Source of the DNA: Tenacibaculum sp. AHE14PA
GTDB lineage: Bacteria > Bacteroidota > Bacteroidia > Flavobacteriales > Flavobacteriaceae
DNA: 64,000 nt
Direction of reading: 5' to 3'
Assembly (NCBI RefSeq): GCF_019278465.1
Contig: NZ_CP058983.1
Span: 1,549,501 to 1,613,500 of the forward strand
Shown: positions 26,991-35,989 of the stretch, piece by piece
Layout: each line of letters opens with the position of its first letter
How positions within the stretch are numbered: position 1 is the first letter of the stretch
Made by a program: the position numbers and the translations under genes
The notes under the pieces: generated by a model
What the model saw: only the letters and a program-made list of their open reading frames with translations
Database searches by the model: none
What the model was told of the DNA's origin: nothing

Positions 26991-27013
26991 ATTAGGTAAG
27001 TTAGTTGATTTTT

Positions 27014-28492
27014 TTATTGAACAGCTTTTAGCGCATCAATATTCCCATATCCGTATTCTGAGTGTTTATTTGGATAAAAATCTGCTGCTTCTTTCATTTT
27101 TTGTAATACTTGTTCACGAGACCAAGATGGATTTTTAGACCATACTAAAGATGCAATTCCTGCTGTTGTTGCTGTCGCAACAGATGAACCACCGATGTAA
27201 TTAGACTGTCCGTCATAATAACTTAATACCGGAATTTTATTATCTGTACCGTTAGTTCTTTGCATTTGAATAGTAAAATCGATTTTAGAACCTGTATGAC
27301 AAACATCACACTTATCATACTCACCTTCTTTAACTCCGGTAACAGCAACTGTTTCTGACATACTTGCCGGAAAAATAACACCATACCAAGTTGTAAATGA
27401 AGTTGAAGTACCACCTGCTGCTAAAATCATTTTCCCTTTACTATGTGCATATTTAATTGCATCAGAGACATTACCGATATTAAAAGGAGATCCTATAGAC
27501 ATTGAAATTACTTTTACATCACTTCTATTAGCTAAAGCTGTTAATGCTTCTACAACTCCTCTTTTTTCATGATAATCATTAATAATAACATTCTCTACAG
27601 CTCTATATGTTACTAAATTAGAGTTGTATGCTACACCTACTGGTAAATTATCATTATTTCTTGGTGCTGTTGCTACAGCTGCCATTTTAGTTCCATGCCC
27701 ACATTTATCGTTAACACCATCGTAACTATTAGACCATGCCCACCAAGAATCTACAAATGTTCCATACTTCTGAACAGTTCTTCCTGAAGAATCTCCATCA
27801 TTAAAATATTGATTCATCCATTTTTGTTGAAGCGACAAACCTGAATCGATAATAGCAACCGTTACTCCTGCACCTGTACTATAGTTCCATGCAGCAGGAA
27901 TATTATGTGCATCAAAAGACCAAGGCACTCTTGCTCCTGGCGATACTGTACGGTAATCATTTGTACTTAATGTAGTACTTCCATATCCACAACCTGAACC
28001 GCCTTCTGATCGAGCTTGATTATCTGAATCTAAGAAATTATATCCTCCAGGCTCTATATAACGCACCCTACTATCTTTTAATAATGTTGCTATCGTTTCT
28101 TTATTTGTAACTCTTATGTCAATAACATTAATAATCTCATCAACATGTAATTCACTAGCTCCTTTTGCAGATGTTTTTTCTAGGCTATGAACAAGTTGAA
28201 TTAAATCATTTTTAATATTACTTGTCTCAGTAGTTCTTGCAAATTGATTTTTAGAGTTTCCATAACCAATGGTTAAAATATTCTCTCCATGTTTTACAGC
28301 ACTCCAAATTGTATGAGCACTTTGTGTTGTCCAATTAAAATCACCGGTAGTTTGCAGTGAGGTATTAATAATTGAATTAATTTCTTTTTTTGAAAGCAAT
28401 TCATTTTGCTCTTCTTGCATCTCTAATGTTTCGTTACTAGAACAAGAAAACATTGCTAAAACAATAGCCAAACTTAATATTCTTTTTTTCAT
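27014..28492 (-). CDS. S8 family (subtilisin-like) serine peptidase, lipoprotein
   Basis: 492 aa. Signal peptide with lipobox MFSC (Cys17). An N-terminal inhibitor-like propeptide (about 20-140, with LLKDSRVRYIEPG) is followed by the catalytic domain. The triad is Asp in VTVAIIDSGLS (about 215), His in KCGHGTKMAAVATA (about 262) and Ser in GGSSVATATTAG (about 436). The oxyanion-hole Asn region appears to be replaced by ILAAGGTSTS, a departure from the usual AAGN. There is no T9SS sorting domain, so it is probably membrane-anchored and acts on proteins outside the cell or in the periplasm. Monocistronic. Confidence 0.92.
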   Translation of the reverse strand: MKKRILSLAIVLAMFSCSSNETLEMQEEQNELLSKKEINSIINTSLQTTGDFNWTTQSAHTIWSAVKHGENILTIGYGNSKNQFARTTETSNIKNDLIQLVHSLEKTSAKGASELHVDEIINVIDIRVTNKETIATLLKDSRVRYIEPGGYNFLDSDNQARSEGGSGCGYGSTTLSTNDYRTVSPGARVPWSFDAHNIPAAWNYSTGAGVTVAIIDSGLSLQQKWMNQYFNDGDSSGRTVQKYGTFVDSWWAWSNSYDGVNDKCGHGTKMAAVATAPRNNDNLPVGVAYNSNLVTYRAVENVIINDYHEKRGVVEALTALANRSDVKVISMSIGSPFNIGNVSDAIKYAHSKGKMILAAGGTSTSFTTWYGVIFPASMSETVAVTGVKEGEYDKCDVCHTGSKIDFTIQMQRTNGTDNKIPVLSYYDGQSNYIGGSSVATATTAGIASLVWSKNPSWSREQVLQKMKEAADFYPNKHSEYGYGNIDALKAVQ

Positions 28493-28614
28493 CTTACTTT
28501 GAAGGGTTTAGATTAAATCGTTGCGAATATAGTAAAATTTTAATAATATTTTAACACAAATCACAATACCAAGACATAAAATAAAGATTTCAATAATTTT
28601 TAAATTTTTCGTAA

Positions 28615-28654
28615 AACAAGAAAAGAGCCTTTAAAAAAAGGCTCTTTTCTTGTT
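28615..28654. terminator. Long hairpin terminator after the M28 peptidase gene
   Basis: An 18-bp stem AACAAGAAAAGAGCCTTT with its complement and an AAAA loop, located just past the M28 stop on the minus strand. Confidence 0.9.
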
Positions 28655-28669
28655 TTACTTGGTTGAAAA

Positions 28670-29668
28670 TTACTTTTCAAGGACTACTCTTGTAGGGGTG
28701 TCTTTACCATTTATAATACTTTCTGTTCCTTTTGCTACTGCCTGTATCGTTTGTGTAATTACCGTCATATTTAAAGTTTCTGCTTCATCTGAAACTTTAT
28801 GATAATCTTTATCCACATCAATTGGCGTAGTAGAGAACGTATGTGAAGGCACTCCTAAACGAGCTAAAGAAGCATTATCTGATCTAAAAAATAAATTGAA
28901 TTTCTTATATGGATCTGGAAATAATTGGTATCCTGTACCCAGTAAGTTTTTCTGAATAATTTTACCAAAATCAGAGCGTTCAAAACCTGTTAACCAAGCT
29001 GTGTTTGGTCCAAAACTTGGCGTTTTCCCTATCATTTCTAAATTAATTCCTGCAACAAATTTACTCGCATCAATCCCTTTACCAAAATGTGTAGAACCTA
29101 TTAACCCCATTTCTTCTGCTGTAAAAGCTACAAAAATGATTGTTCTTTCGTTTTGTTCTTTATTTTTAAAATACCTTGCCAAGGCTAAAACGCCCGTTAC
29201 ACCAGATGCATCGTCATTTGCTCCGTTAAAAATTAAATCTCCTTCTCCTGTTTTTTTTGTACCTAAATGATCGTAATGTGCAGAAACTACCACATATTCG
29301 TCTTTTTTACTCTTTCCTTCTAAAACGCCAATTACATTGAACATTTTAATCCCCTTATATTCAAAGTTCTGACGAAAAGTTGGTAGTGAATTGTATTTTT
29401 TCAATCCGATTTTTTCGAATTCATTTTCAATATATTTTGCAGCTTTTTCAATACCTTCTGTACCAGGTTTTCTACCTGCCATTTCATCAGAAGCCAATGT
29501 ATATAAATGATTTTTAACAAGAGATGAATCAATATTAATTACACTTTTTTCAGTTTTTGATGAAACTACTGATTTGGCAGCTATTGATTTTTTACTATCA
29601 TTTTGTACTGTTTTACATGATAACATAGATAATGTTACCACTGTAGACATATATATTATTTTTCTCAT
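28670..29668 (-). CDS. M28 family zinc aminopeptidase, lipoprotein
   Basis: 332 aa. Lipobox LSMLSC (Cys18). The M28 metal and catalytic residues are visible: VVVSAHYDHLG (His and Asp), NGANDDASGVTGVL (bridging Asp), AFTAEEMGLIGS (Glu pair) and the C-terminal SHTFSTTPIDVDKDYHKVSDEAE (last His). It should remove N-terminal amino acids from peptides in the periplasm or at the surface. Typical length for Flavobacteriaceae M28 lipoproteins. Divergent from the transglutaminase-like gene. Confidence 0.93.
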   Translation of the reverse strand: MRKIIYMSTVVTLSMLSCKTVQNDSKKSIAAKSVVSSKTEKSVINIDSSLVKNHLYTLASDEMAGRKPGTEGIEKAAKYIENEFEKIGLKKYNSLPTFRQNFEYKGIKMFNVIGVLEGKSKKDEYVVVSAHYDHLGTKKTGEGDLIFNGANDDASGVTGVLALARYFKNKEQNERTIIFVAFTAEEMGLIGSTHFGKGIDASKFVAGINLEMIGKTPSFGPNTAWLTGFERSDFGKIIQKNLLGTGYQLFPDPYKKFNLFFRSDNASLARLGVPSHTFSTTPIDVDKDYHKVSDEAETLNMTVITQTIQAVAKGTESIINGKDTPTRVVLEK

Positions 29669-29803
29669 CTGATTATTTAATTCTATTTGTTATTTAATTT
29701 GAAAGGCTAAATATAGCCAATTTAATTTTTTAGTATTTTTACCTCTATAGCAAATAATTTATAGGCACAATCTTTGATAAATAAAGTTGTTATAACTACA
29801 TCT

Positions 29804-30757
29804 ATGAAACAACTTTATTTTCTTTTTTTCTTAACGTTTTCATCATTATCTGCTCAAGATTTTTCTTCTGTTGATACCAAAGTAAAAACGTATCCTAAAA
29901 TAATTACCGCAGATAAATTAGCGAATAAAATTACTGCTGATTTTAATTCTGATCAAGAAAAAGTGAGGGCTGTATTTTCGTGGCTAGCATTTAATATTAG
30001 GTATGATTTAGAAGAGTTTTATAATCCTAGTCAAAAAAAAATTGGCTTTAGATATAGAACGGAAAATGAAAAACAAGCCAAAATTAAAGCTATAAAAGAA
30101 ACTATTATAAACAAAACACTTTCAAGTAGGAGTGCTGTTTGTGAAGGTTATGCACAAACATTTAGCAAAATTTGTTCTCTTTTAAATATTGAAAATGAAG
30201 TAATAAAAGGCCATGTAAGAAATTCCTCTAGCGATATCGGCAAAATAAACAATCGTACAAATCACGCTTGGAATGCTGTAAAGCTAAATAACAAATGGAT
30301 GTATATTGATGCTACTTGGGCAGCAGGATCGGTGACTTACGGAAAATGGCAACGCAACTTTAATAATTATTACTACAACATACCGAAAGAAAAATATTTC
30401 TTCACTCACTTTCCTGAAGATGTACTATGGCAATTACGTGTAAAACGAATGAGCTTAAAAGAGTATTTTAATCAACCGATATATACTTCTTACTTTCTTA
30501 AAAACGACTATGAAGTAGTTACACCAACATCTGGCATTGTATACCGAAAACCTAATAAAACTGTTAGTTTTACGCTTAAAAATGTAAAATCCAATCAATC
30601 TATTTATTGCGGATTTAGAAATTCTAAATATGCTAAAAAACCTAAAGTTACCTTTAATAAAAACACAGCAACTATTAGTATTATACCTCCCGCTAACAGT
30701 AAAGAGATTTATTTAATTATTGATAAAGAAGTCGTGCTAGAGTACCTGTTAAAATAA
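29804..30757 (+). CDS. Secreted transglutaminase-like domain protein
   Basis: 317 aa from ATG 29804, which directly begins a signal peptide (MKQLYFLFFLTFSSLSAQ); an in-frame ATG at 29774 would add ten residues ahead of it. The transglutaminase-like core has Cys in SRSAVCEGYAQTF, His in TNHAWNAVKLNN and Asp in MYIDATWAAGS, in the usual order. The C-terminal about 100 residues form a beta-rich domain. The family includes peptidases and cross-linking enzymes; the activity is not fixed. Convergent with the DUF1801 gene, one base apart. Confidence 0.88.
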   Translation: MKQLYFLFFLTFSSLSAQDFSSVDTKVKTYPKIITADKLANKITADFNSDQEKVRAVFSWLAFNIRYDLEEFYNPSQKKIGFRYRTENEKQAKIKAIKETIINKTLSSRSAVCEGYAQTFSKICSLLNIENEVIKGHVRNSSSDIGKINNRTNHAWNAVKLNNKWMYIDATWAAGSVTYGKWQRNFNNYYYNIPKEKYFFTHFPEDVLWQLRVKRMSLKEYFNQPIYTSYFLKNDYEVVTPTSGIVYRKPNKTVSFTLKNVKSNQSIYCGFRNSKYAKKPKVTFNKNTATISIIPPANSKEIYLIIDKEVVLEYLLK

Positions 30758-30758
30758 A

Positions 30759-31109
30759 TTACAATAACCTTATATTATAAGCCTCTAATAAAACACAAAC
30801 TAATATTTCTTCATTAATATCTTCTACTCGGTAATACCGAAGAGATTTTACTGCTTTTCTTTTCTCTGACACTAAAAATTTATTGTATTTTTTAAGATTT
30901 GTTTTAGCATAAAATCCAACATCAACAAATCCTTTTTTAGTTGCATTAAAATAACACAAAGGCTTATTATTTAAATAATAAAACGGAAGTTTCCATTTAT
31001 ACAACAATTCTGCTTCACTAAAGTTCGCTTCTATTAAAACCTGAAGGTATAACAAAATTGACCTTAATGATTCTTCTTGTTTTATAATATACTCTTCTGC
31101 TGGTTTCAT
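30759..31109 (-). CDS. DUF1801 domain protein
   Basis: 116 aa, cytoplasmic. It has the DUF1801/YdhG-like fold signature: IKQEESLRSILLYLQVLI, ELLYKWKLPFYYLNNKPLCYF and FVDVGFYA, ending in a helix. Function unknown. 19 bp upstream lies the DUF3820 gene on the same strand; the two are probably cotranscribed. Confidence 0.83.
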   Translation of the reverse strand: MKPAEEYIIKQEESLRSILLYLQVLIEANFSEAELLYKWKLPFYYLNNKPLCYFNATKKGFVDVGFYAKTNLKKYNKFLVSEKRKAVKSLRYYRVEDINEEILVCVLLEAYNIRLL

Positions 31110-31128
31110 CTTCTAAAATAATTAAATT

Positions 31129-31350
31129 TTAAAAATTTGCTTTTATCTTCTTAAGAATATCTTCTAAACCATTTAGTTGTAGCTCATAAACCAATCCCAT
31201 CATTTTACCCAACTTACCGTCAGGGAAACCTTTGTTTTTGTACCACACTATATAATACTCAGGAATATCTACTAAATAAACTCCTTTATATTTACCAAAT
31301 GGCATTCGCATTTTGGCGGTATCTATTAAAAATTGTTGATCTGGTATCAT
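31129..31350 (-). CDS. DUF3820 family small protein
   Basis: 73 aa. The characteristic N-terminal pattern MRMPFGKYKGVYLVDIPEYYIVWYKNKGFPDG-like segment (residues 14-46) with conserved MPFGKYKG and a C-terminal helix identifies DUF3820. These are sometimes annotated as putative quorum-sensing-regulated factors, but no function is firmly known. Same strand as the MscS gene 32 bp upstream. Confidence 0.88.
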   Translation of the reverse strand: MIPDQQFLIDTAKMRMPFGKYKGVYLVDIPEYYIVWYKNKGFPDGKLGKMMGLVYELQLNGLEDILKKIKANF

Positions 31351-31382
31351 TTAATAGTATTAAAAATTATATTGATAAAAAA

Positions 31383-32594
31383 TTAATTATCAATCTTAAA
31401 ACCTGGTTTTACATATCCTTTGGGCACATTTTCTGGCGGAACAGTTAACACATTACCATCTCTAACAGCATTGTAATGCGGAGATAGTATTTCGATACCT
31501 GCTTTGTGTAACTCATTTTTAATACTTTCATGTAAATGAGAATATATTACAGCAGCTTTTTCTGGATTTTTAGTATGACAATTTATTTCATAATTGATAT
31601 AAAAATCATCTAAACTTTTCACTAACACAAAAGGCACAGGTTTATCTAAAATCATCGGAGTATTTTTTGCTCCTTCAACTAAAGCCTTTATCACCTCTCC
31701 ACTAGGCACATCGTAACCAATAGTTACAGAAGTGTGCAAAATTACCCCAACATCTTCTGTCGCATTTTTACTAAAATTGATGATATGATTCCCTAAAATT
31801 GATGAATTAGGAATGGTAACATCAATATTTTTAATTGTTTTAACTCTTGTAACCAATAAACTTCTTTCGGTAACATCACCAATAGTAGTTCCTATTTCTA
31901 CACGATCACCAACTTTAAAAGGGCGCATATAAGTAATTACAATACCGGCAACAATATTAGATATTGCTGCTGTTGAGCCCAAAGAGAATAAGACTCCAAA
32001 AAAGATAGAAACACCTTTAAAGCCATCAGACTGAGAACCTGGTATGTATGGCCAACAAATTATTACAGCAAAAGCAATTATAACCACTCTTAATAAATTA
32101 AAAGTTGGCTTGGCCCAATCTGCATGAAAACCATCTAATTTTACAGCCTCACGCTCCAACTCACTCGTTAAGTACTTTAAAAACTTTAATAGGTATTTGG
32201 TACCATAAAAAATCACAATTATAAAGAACAAGCCAGGTATAAAATCTAAAAAACCTTCAACTATAAAGTATACTGGCTTTAATAAATACTCAAAAGCTTT
32301 TTTTGCATACGCTTCTGTTTCTGGTATAAAACTAAAAACAAGCGGTAAATAAAAGATTAAAAACAAAATACTTATTGCATATCTTAAGGTTTTTGTTACA
32401 AATTTTAAGATATGTTTTTCTCTTCTTGGTGTTATAAACTTAAAGAAATTAACTAATTCGATTTTTCTAAAAAAGAAATTTCGATCTAACTTATCTAACT
32501 TAGATTGAAACCAATTGAAAAGTTTTTTTAGTAAATAAAAAAACAGGAAAATTCCTAAAATAGACACTCCAAAATATGTATAACTTAAAATCAT
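31383..32594 (-). CDS. MscS-family mechanosensitive ion channel
   Basis: 403 aa with about four hydrophobic segments before the conserved MscS pore helix and beta domain: SLGSTAAISNIVAGIVITYMRPF (TM3-like, Ala/Gly-packed), then VGDRVEIGTTIGDVTE and TIPNSSILGNHIINFS. The C-terminal domain has IGYDVPSGEVIKALVEGA. It acts as an inner-membrane tension-gated valve during hypo-osmotic shock. It is longer than E. coli MscS owing to additional N-terminal helices. Confidence 0.94.
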   Translation of the reverse strand: MILSYTYFGVSILGIFLFFYLLKKLFNWFQSKLDKLDRNFFFRKIELVNFFKFITPRREKHILKFVTKTLRYAISILFLIFYLPLVFSFIPETEAYAKKAFEYLLKPVYFIVEGFLDFIPGLFFIIVIFYGTKYLLKFLKYLTSELEREAVKLDGFHADWAKPTFNLLRVVIIAFAVIICWPYIPGSQSDGFKGVSIFFGVLFSLGSTAAISNIVAGIVITYMRPFKVGDRVEIGTTIGDVTERSLLVTRVKTIKNIDVTIPNSSILGNHIINFSKNATEDVGVILHTSVTIGYDVPSGEVIKALVEGAKNTPMILDKPVPFVLVKSLDDFYINYEINCHTKNPEKAAVIYSHLHESIKNELHKAGIEILSPHYNAVRDGNVLTVPPENVPKGYVKPGFKIDN

Positions 32595-32677
32595 GTTTTT
32601 TAAAAGTGTTAGATGTAAAAATGAGTATTTTTAAAAAGAAAGTCATTAACCTCTTTATTACTCGTAATTTTATACAA

Positions 32678-32710
32678 ACTAAAACCCCCGTTAAGCAGGG
32701 GGTTTTTAGT
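32678..32710. terminator. Intrinsic terminator after the LOR/SDH-like gene
   Basis: The stem ACTAAAACCCCC with GGGGGTTTTTAGT (32678-32689 with 32698-32710) and an 8-base loop; it touches the stop codon of the minus-strand gene. Confidence 0.88.
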
Positions 32711-33918
32711 TATTCTTTTCCGTCTACGTAGTCTTGTAAATACGAATATCGCGCTGCTAATTCCCCTTTGCTAGTTGTCATTTTTGATCTTGCTAAAACA
32801 CCCTCTTTATCATTATTAAAAAACGACGGAATAACATGTTTTAAAAACATCTCACCAAAACCTTCACTGGCATCTTTAGGTAATTCACAAGGTAAATTAT
32901 CTACCGCCATTACCGTTATTGCTTCAGCACTTTTAAAATCGACTTCTTTTTCTGTTTGCGGATCATAACCATAAATGGGATCGGCAATTGTAGATGCTTT
33001 TATTGTCGATGCAACTGGGCCATCAACATCACACGAAATGTCTGCCACATATTTTATCTTAAATTCTGCTGATTTAGCATCTTCTCTTGTATATAAATAA
33101 GGTGCTTCGTTTCCGTAAAAATGACCAGCAATAAAGAAATCTGTTTCCTTTGCGTATGGCATAAAATTACTTTCATAACCTGTAGGATCTTTATAAAAAG
33201 CTGCCTTATCCCCTACCTTACCATCTTTACGCTTTGCATATTCCATAACATCTGCCATGCAATATACCGGTTCTGTAAATGTTGATGTCAAATACAAGGC
33301 ATCAGAAACTTGCTTTATACCTAAATAATCTAAAATTTCTTTAGCTCCGTATGCAACTTTACCTGTTCCTGTTAATAATATTTTAAAATTCGGAAGTTTA
33401 ATTTTATCTAACGCATCTTTTACAGCGTTTAAATCTGCCAATGTTTCTACTTTAGGTAAGGTAAACGTATTTTCTCGTAAACCAATTGCTCTAAATCCGT
33501 TATAAGCACCAACTAAACCTGCGTAACGACCAAAACCGATTAAACGCGCTCCGTTTTCTTTAACAATTGTTTCATGGTCAAACATTTCAATGTTTTTTGC
33601 CAACATTTCTTTTAACAACTTACGGTTATATGGTTGTTTTTTGATGGTATGACTAAAATAAAAATATTTTTTATTAGGAATTAAGCTCTCTACAGGAACT
33701 TCTTTTACTCCTAATAAAACATCGCAATCTGAAACGTCTTTTACCACTTCAAAACCAGCTTTCTGATAGTCTTCATCTGTGAAAATTCTAATATCAGAAC
33801 TTTCTACAACTATTTCAGCTTGTGGAAATTGTTGTTTAAATTCTTTTAATTTTTGTGGTGAAAATACGACACGCCTATCTGGTGGGTTTTTACGTTCTTT
33901 TATGATTGCAAATTTCAT
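32710..33918 (-). CDS. Saccharopine dehydrogenase-like NAD(P)-dependent oxidoreductase
   Basis: 402 aa. The N-terminal AlaDH/PNT-like domain starts MKFAIIKERKNPPDRRVVFSP and has DVLLGVKEVP and KKYFYFSHTIKKQPYN, hallmarks of lysine-forming saccharopine dehydrogenase (LYS1-type) enzymes. The Rossmann nucleotide fold is at FKILLTGTGKVAYGAKEIL. The C-terminal part has VADISCDVDGPVASTIKAST. Such proteins act in lysine metabolism, oxidising saccharopine or a related opine; the exact reaction in Flavobacteriia is not established. Single-gene unit upstream of a terminator, divergent from the ssrA region. Confidence 0.85.
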   Translation of the reverse strand: MKFAIIKERKNPPDRRVVFSPQKLKEFKQQFPQAEIVVESSDIRIFTDEDYQKAGFEVVKDVSDCDVLLGVKEVPVESLIPNKKYFYFSHTIKKQPYNRKLLKEMLAKNIEMFDHETIVKENGARLIGFGRYAGLVGAYNGFRAIGLRENTFTLPKVETLADLNAVKDALDKIKLPNFKILLTGTGKVAYGAKEILDYLGIKQVSDALYLTSTFTEPVYCMADVMEYAKRKDGKVGDKAAFYKDPTGYESNFMPYAKETDFFIAGHFYGNEAPYLYTREDAKSAEFKIKYVADISCDVDGPVASTIKASTIADPIYGYDPQTEKEVDFKSAEAITVMAVDNLPCELPKDASEGFGEMFLKHVIPSFFNNDKEGVLARSKMTTSKGELAARYSYLQDYVDGKE

Positions 33919-33968
33919 ACTTATATTTTATTTTTTTGAAGCCCTGCGAATTTACTCTTTTTTATAGG

Positions 33969-33997
33969 TTTGTACAACCTTGTTTTTATTATCTTTG
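33969..33997 (+). promoter_or_regulatory. Promoter ahead of the ncRNA/ssrA region
   Basis: TTTG at 33969-33972 and TATCTTTG at 33990-33997, spacer 17 bases. The -7 box is a perfect consensus match and lies 7 bases before the candidate ncRNA stem. Confidence 0.65.
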
Positions 33998-34075
33998 CCG
34001 ACCGCGTTAGGGATTGAAGCATTTGTTGAAGCTCCTTGAAAAGAGCGACTGCGAAAAGCCCGCCCGAACGCCCAA
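33998..34075 (+). ncRNA. Candidate structured small RNA upstream of tmRNA
   Basis: Directly after a strong promoter, GCGTT-A-GGG (34004-34012) can pair with CCC-G-AACGC (34063-34071), enclosing an about 50-base interior with a small GCTC/GAGC hairpin. The opening GCGTTAGGGATTGAAG and closing AAGCCCGCCCGAACG are of a type that I recall recurring in Flavobacteriia intergenic regions; it may correspond to a described Bacteroidetes RNA motif (Flavo-1 is a candidate, not verified). It could be a separate RNA or a leader cotranscribed with ssrA. Confidence 0.5.
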
Positions 34076-34113
34076 ATGATTGGTATAGTTTTTGACTAAT
34101 TATTTGACATAAT

Positions 34114-34506
34114 GGGGACGACTGGTTTTGACAGCGAGGCCAGTGATAATGTAAGCATACCGAGGAGCGAAGAGATACACTCGTTAAACTTTTTTTCAAC
34201 TTTTTAAACGGCGAGAATAACTACGCTTTAGCTGCTTAATCCGAATCATAGTAGGATTGGCCTAGGCACACAAGGTGTGCAAGCTTTATGTCCACGGATA
34301 GCCTTGATTTACGGCGCTTCACTTTTGGATATCGTAAAAGTAAATATAGAAAACTTGCTGCTTCGACAGGTTTTTGAAGCTAAAGAAGATAAGCTTTTAA
34401 CAGATTGTTCTTAATCAGTTATAAGTCGAAAATTAAGAAAGAAATAAGTATGTAGAAAGCATTTGAGCTGCTTGTTTGGACCCGGGTTCGATTCCCGGCG
34501 TCTCCA
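34114..34506 (+). ncRNA. ssrA: Transfer-messenger RNA (tmRNA)
   Basis: A one-piece tmRNA of about 393 bases. The 5' acceptor strand GGGGACG (34114-34120) pairs with CGTCTCC (34499-34505), the T-arm GGGTTCGATTCCC precedes it, and the CCA end is not encoded. The tag reading frame at 34210-34239 is GGC GAG AAT AAC TAC GCT TTA GCT GCT TAA, giving GENNYALAA, the usual Flavobacteriia tag. It rescues stalled ribosomes with SmpB and marks the product for degradation. The gene is intact despite lying at the edge of an accessory region. Confidence 0.97.
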
Positions 34507-34513
34507 CAATTAA

Positions 34514-34550
34514 AAACCTCAACTAATTGCAAGTCAATTAATTGAGGTTT
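34514..34550 (+). terminator. Terminator of ssrA
   Basis: AAACCTCAA / TTGAGGTTT with inner TAATTG / CAATTA, 8 bases after the tmRNA end, followed by a T-rich stretch. Confidence 0.88.
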
Positions 34551-34598
34551 AATTATTTTTGTTTTAGTCAGCATTTAGACAGCTTTATCAAATTAACA

Positions 34599-35366
34599 CT
34601 ACTTTAATTCATTAATAGCTTTTAATAATTCATTCTTTTTATAATATATTCTACCTTGAATAGAATAAGCTTGTATTAAACCATTATTTTTCCAATTATA
34701 AACAGTTTGTCTCTTAACCTTAAAAAGCGTTGCTGTTTCTTCTATTGTTAGAAGTTCATCATTCTTTTCTGAAGTTTCAACTTTTTCTGAAGACAAATCC
34801 GTTTTATCTTGTTTTACGATTTTATTTCTTTTCTTCAACAACTTAAGAGTACGCTTAGTATTCTCTTCAAATATTTTTAAACCTTCCGATATTCCCTCAC
34901 TTGAACTTTTGATTAAAAACTCTAACAAAACACTTCTTACAACTTCAATTACCTCAACATCATCATATTCAAATATTGAGTGAACAGATTTAGGATTGAA
35001 AACATCATATCCATTATCCTCAAAAGTTTTAACTATATGCTGTAAATATGCACTTTGCTTAATCAATAGATGCTTGTTCTTAATTTTCTTTGTTTTCTCT
35101 CCTAAAAACACACCATTATTCATGTTAAACTCAACAGGACTAAGAGTGAAGATATAAGACATACTTAAAGCCTTGCATAAATCATGTAATAACTCACAAT
35201 ATACATGACTGAAATAAGTAGGAAATATTGTCTTAGAATTTATATACTTTTCTAAATCTACATAAAGAGGAAACCATTTATCAATATTATCATGTTCATA
35301 AAAACTGAATTTATTATCGTGATAAACGATATTATTAATTTCATTTATTTTTTTTGACAGTTCCAT
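34599..35366 (-). CDS. Helix-turn-helix (excisionase-type) protein of a mobile element
   Basis: 255 aa. Residues about 1-150 form a helical domain without a recognisable family (KWFPLYVDLEKYINSK, HVYCELLHDLCKALS). After a charged linker (KKRNKIVKQDKTD) comes a MerR/HTH_17 DNA-binding domain: LLTIEETATLFKVKRQTVYN, then WKNNGLIQAYSIQGRIYYKK. In Bacteroidetes mobile elements such proteins serve as excisionases or regulators, but the extra N-terminal domain is unusual. It is transcribed away from the RteC-like gene; a hairpin lies 58 bp upstream. Confidence 0.75.
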   Translation of the reverse strand: MELSKKINEINNIVYHDNKFSFYEHDNIDKWFPLYVDLEKYINSKTIFPTYFSHVYCELLHDLCKALSMSYIFTLSPVEFNMNNGVFLGEKTKKIKNKHLLIKQSAYLQHIVKTFEDNGYDVFNPKSVHSIFEYDDVEVIEVVRSVLLEFLIKSSSEGISEGLKIFEENTKRTLKLLKKRNKIVKQDKTDLSSEKVETSEKNDELLTIEETATLFKVKRQTVYNWKNNGLIQAYSIQGRIYYKKNELLKAINELK

Positions 35367-35423
35367 CTTTATCGATATTATTTGACAAAGCTAAACAATT
35401 GATTAAAAAATAACATGAAAAGA

Positions 35424-35450
35424 AAGAAGAAACCAATAAGGTTTCTTCTT
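35424..35450. terminator. Hairpin upstream of the HTH gene (terminator-like)
   Basis: An 11-bp stem AAGAAGAAACC / GGTTTCTTCTT with loop AATAA. On the minus strand it is followed by a T-rich run, so it could stop transcription coming from the right, or act within the HTH gene leader. Confidence 0.45.
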
Positions 35451-35505
35451 GTTACTTTAAATTATTCCTTACCCCCTTCTATAGTTAAATTTCAGATTAA
35501 CAACT

Positions 35506-35658
35506 ATGTCAATTATTGATTCTCCAAGTCTATGTGAAAATTTAAAAGTTAATGGTATAAAGTTCTTACTTAAGTTAAATTTAATAGTTGACATTTTACA
35601 TAAAAATTATGCAATAAAGCATCAGATAATAGATGATGATTCAAATCTTAATGAATGA
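35506..35658 (+). CDS. Possible short ORF (50 aa), coding status doubtful
   Basis: ATG 35506 to TGA 35658 encodes a peptide starting MSIIDSPSLCENLKVNGIKF. After the TGA the frame stays sense for another 14 codons, as if a longer gene had acquired a nonsense mutation. The 35367-35989 gap otherwise contains a hairpin (35424-35450) and the palindrome at 35785-35845. Confidence 0.25.
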   Translation: MSIIDSPSLCENLKVNGIKFLLKLNLIVDILHKNYAIKHQIIDDDSNLNE

Positions 35659-35784
35659 GAATTTCATAAGTTTCTATACTTTTACTCTATTGCGGATTAA
35701 CACTTAACTATTCTACTCTTATAGAATAATTTTAATATAAGGTGTAATTCATGTGAAATAGACCTAAAATCAAGTTTATTTATT

Positions 35785-35845
35785 TACAAATGTGGGGGAT
35801 TATGCATGTTTATAATAGAACAAGAACGCTCCCCCCACATTTGTA
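35785..35845. repeat. Palindrome S1 (GGGG/CCCC-armed, 33-bp core)
   Basis: TACAAATGTGGGGG (35785-35798) and CCCCCACATTTGTA (35832-35845) are perfect 14-bp inverted arms around a 33-base AT-rich core containing TTATG and TATAATAGAACAA. It lies 144 bp before the RteC-like gene. Palindromes S2 and S3 share this plan and parts of the core but have other arm sequences. The right arm with the following 15 bases recurs at 43003-43031. Confidence 0.85.
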
Positions 35846-35989
35846 TGTTTTTAATTTAAAAATTTACAGGAAATCAATAAAATAGAACCAAAATAATCAT
35901 CCGATTAAATTGATATTTATAATGTGAAATTTTTACATTAGTCGTAAGTAATGTTTTTATTAAAACAAATTACAACCTAGGATTTAGAA

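Noticed and set aside
33921..34199. 92-aa minus-strand ORF across the ssrA promoter and tmRNA 5' part
   Set aside because: It lies on the ncRNA/tmRNA region and has tmRNA-derived, low-quality composition; it is a shadow ORF.
34490..34510. ssrA 3' end as attL with a second copy (attR) further right
   Set aside because: No second copy of the T-arm/acceptor end (e.g. CCCGGCGTCTCC) was found within the window, so the integration site could not be confirmed.
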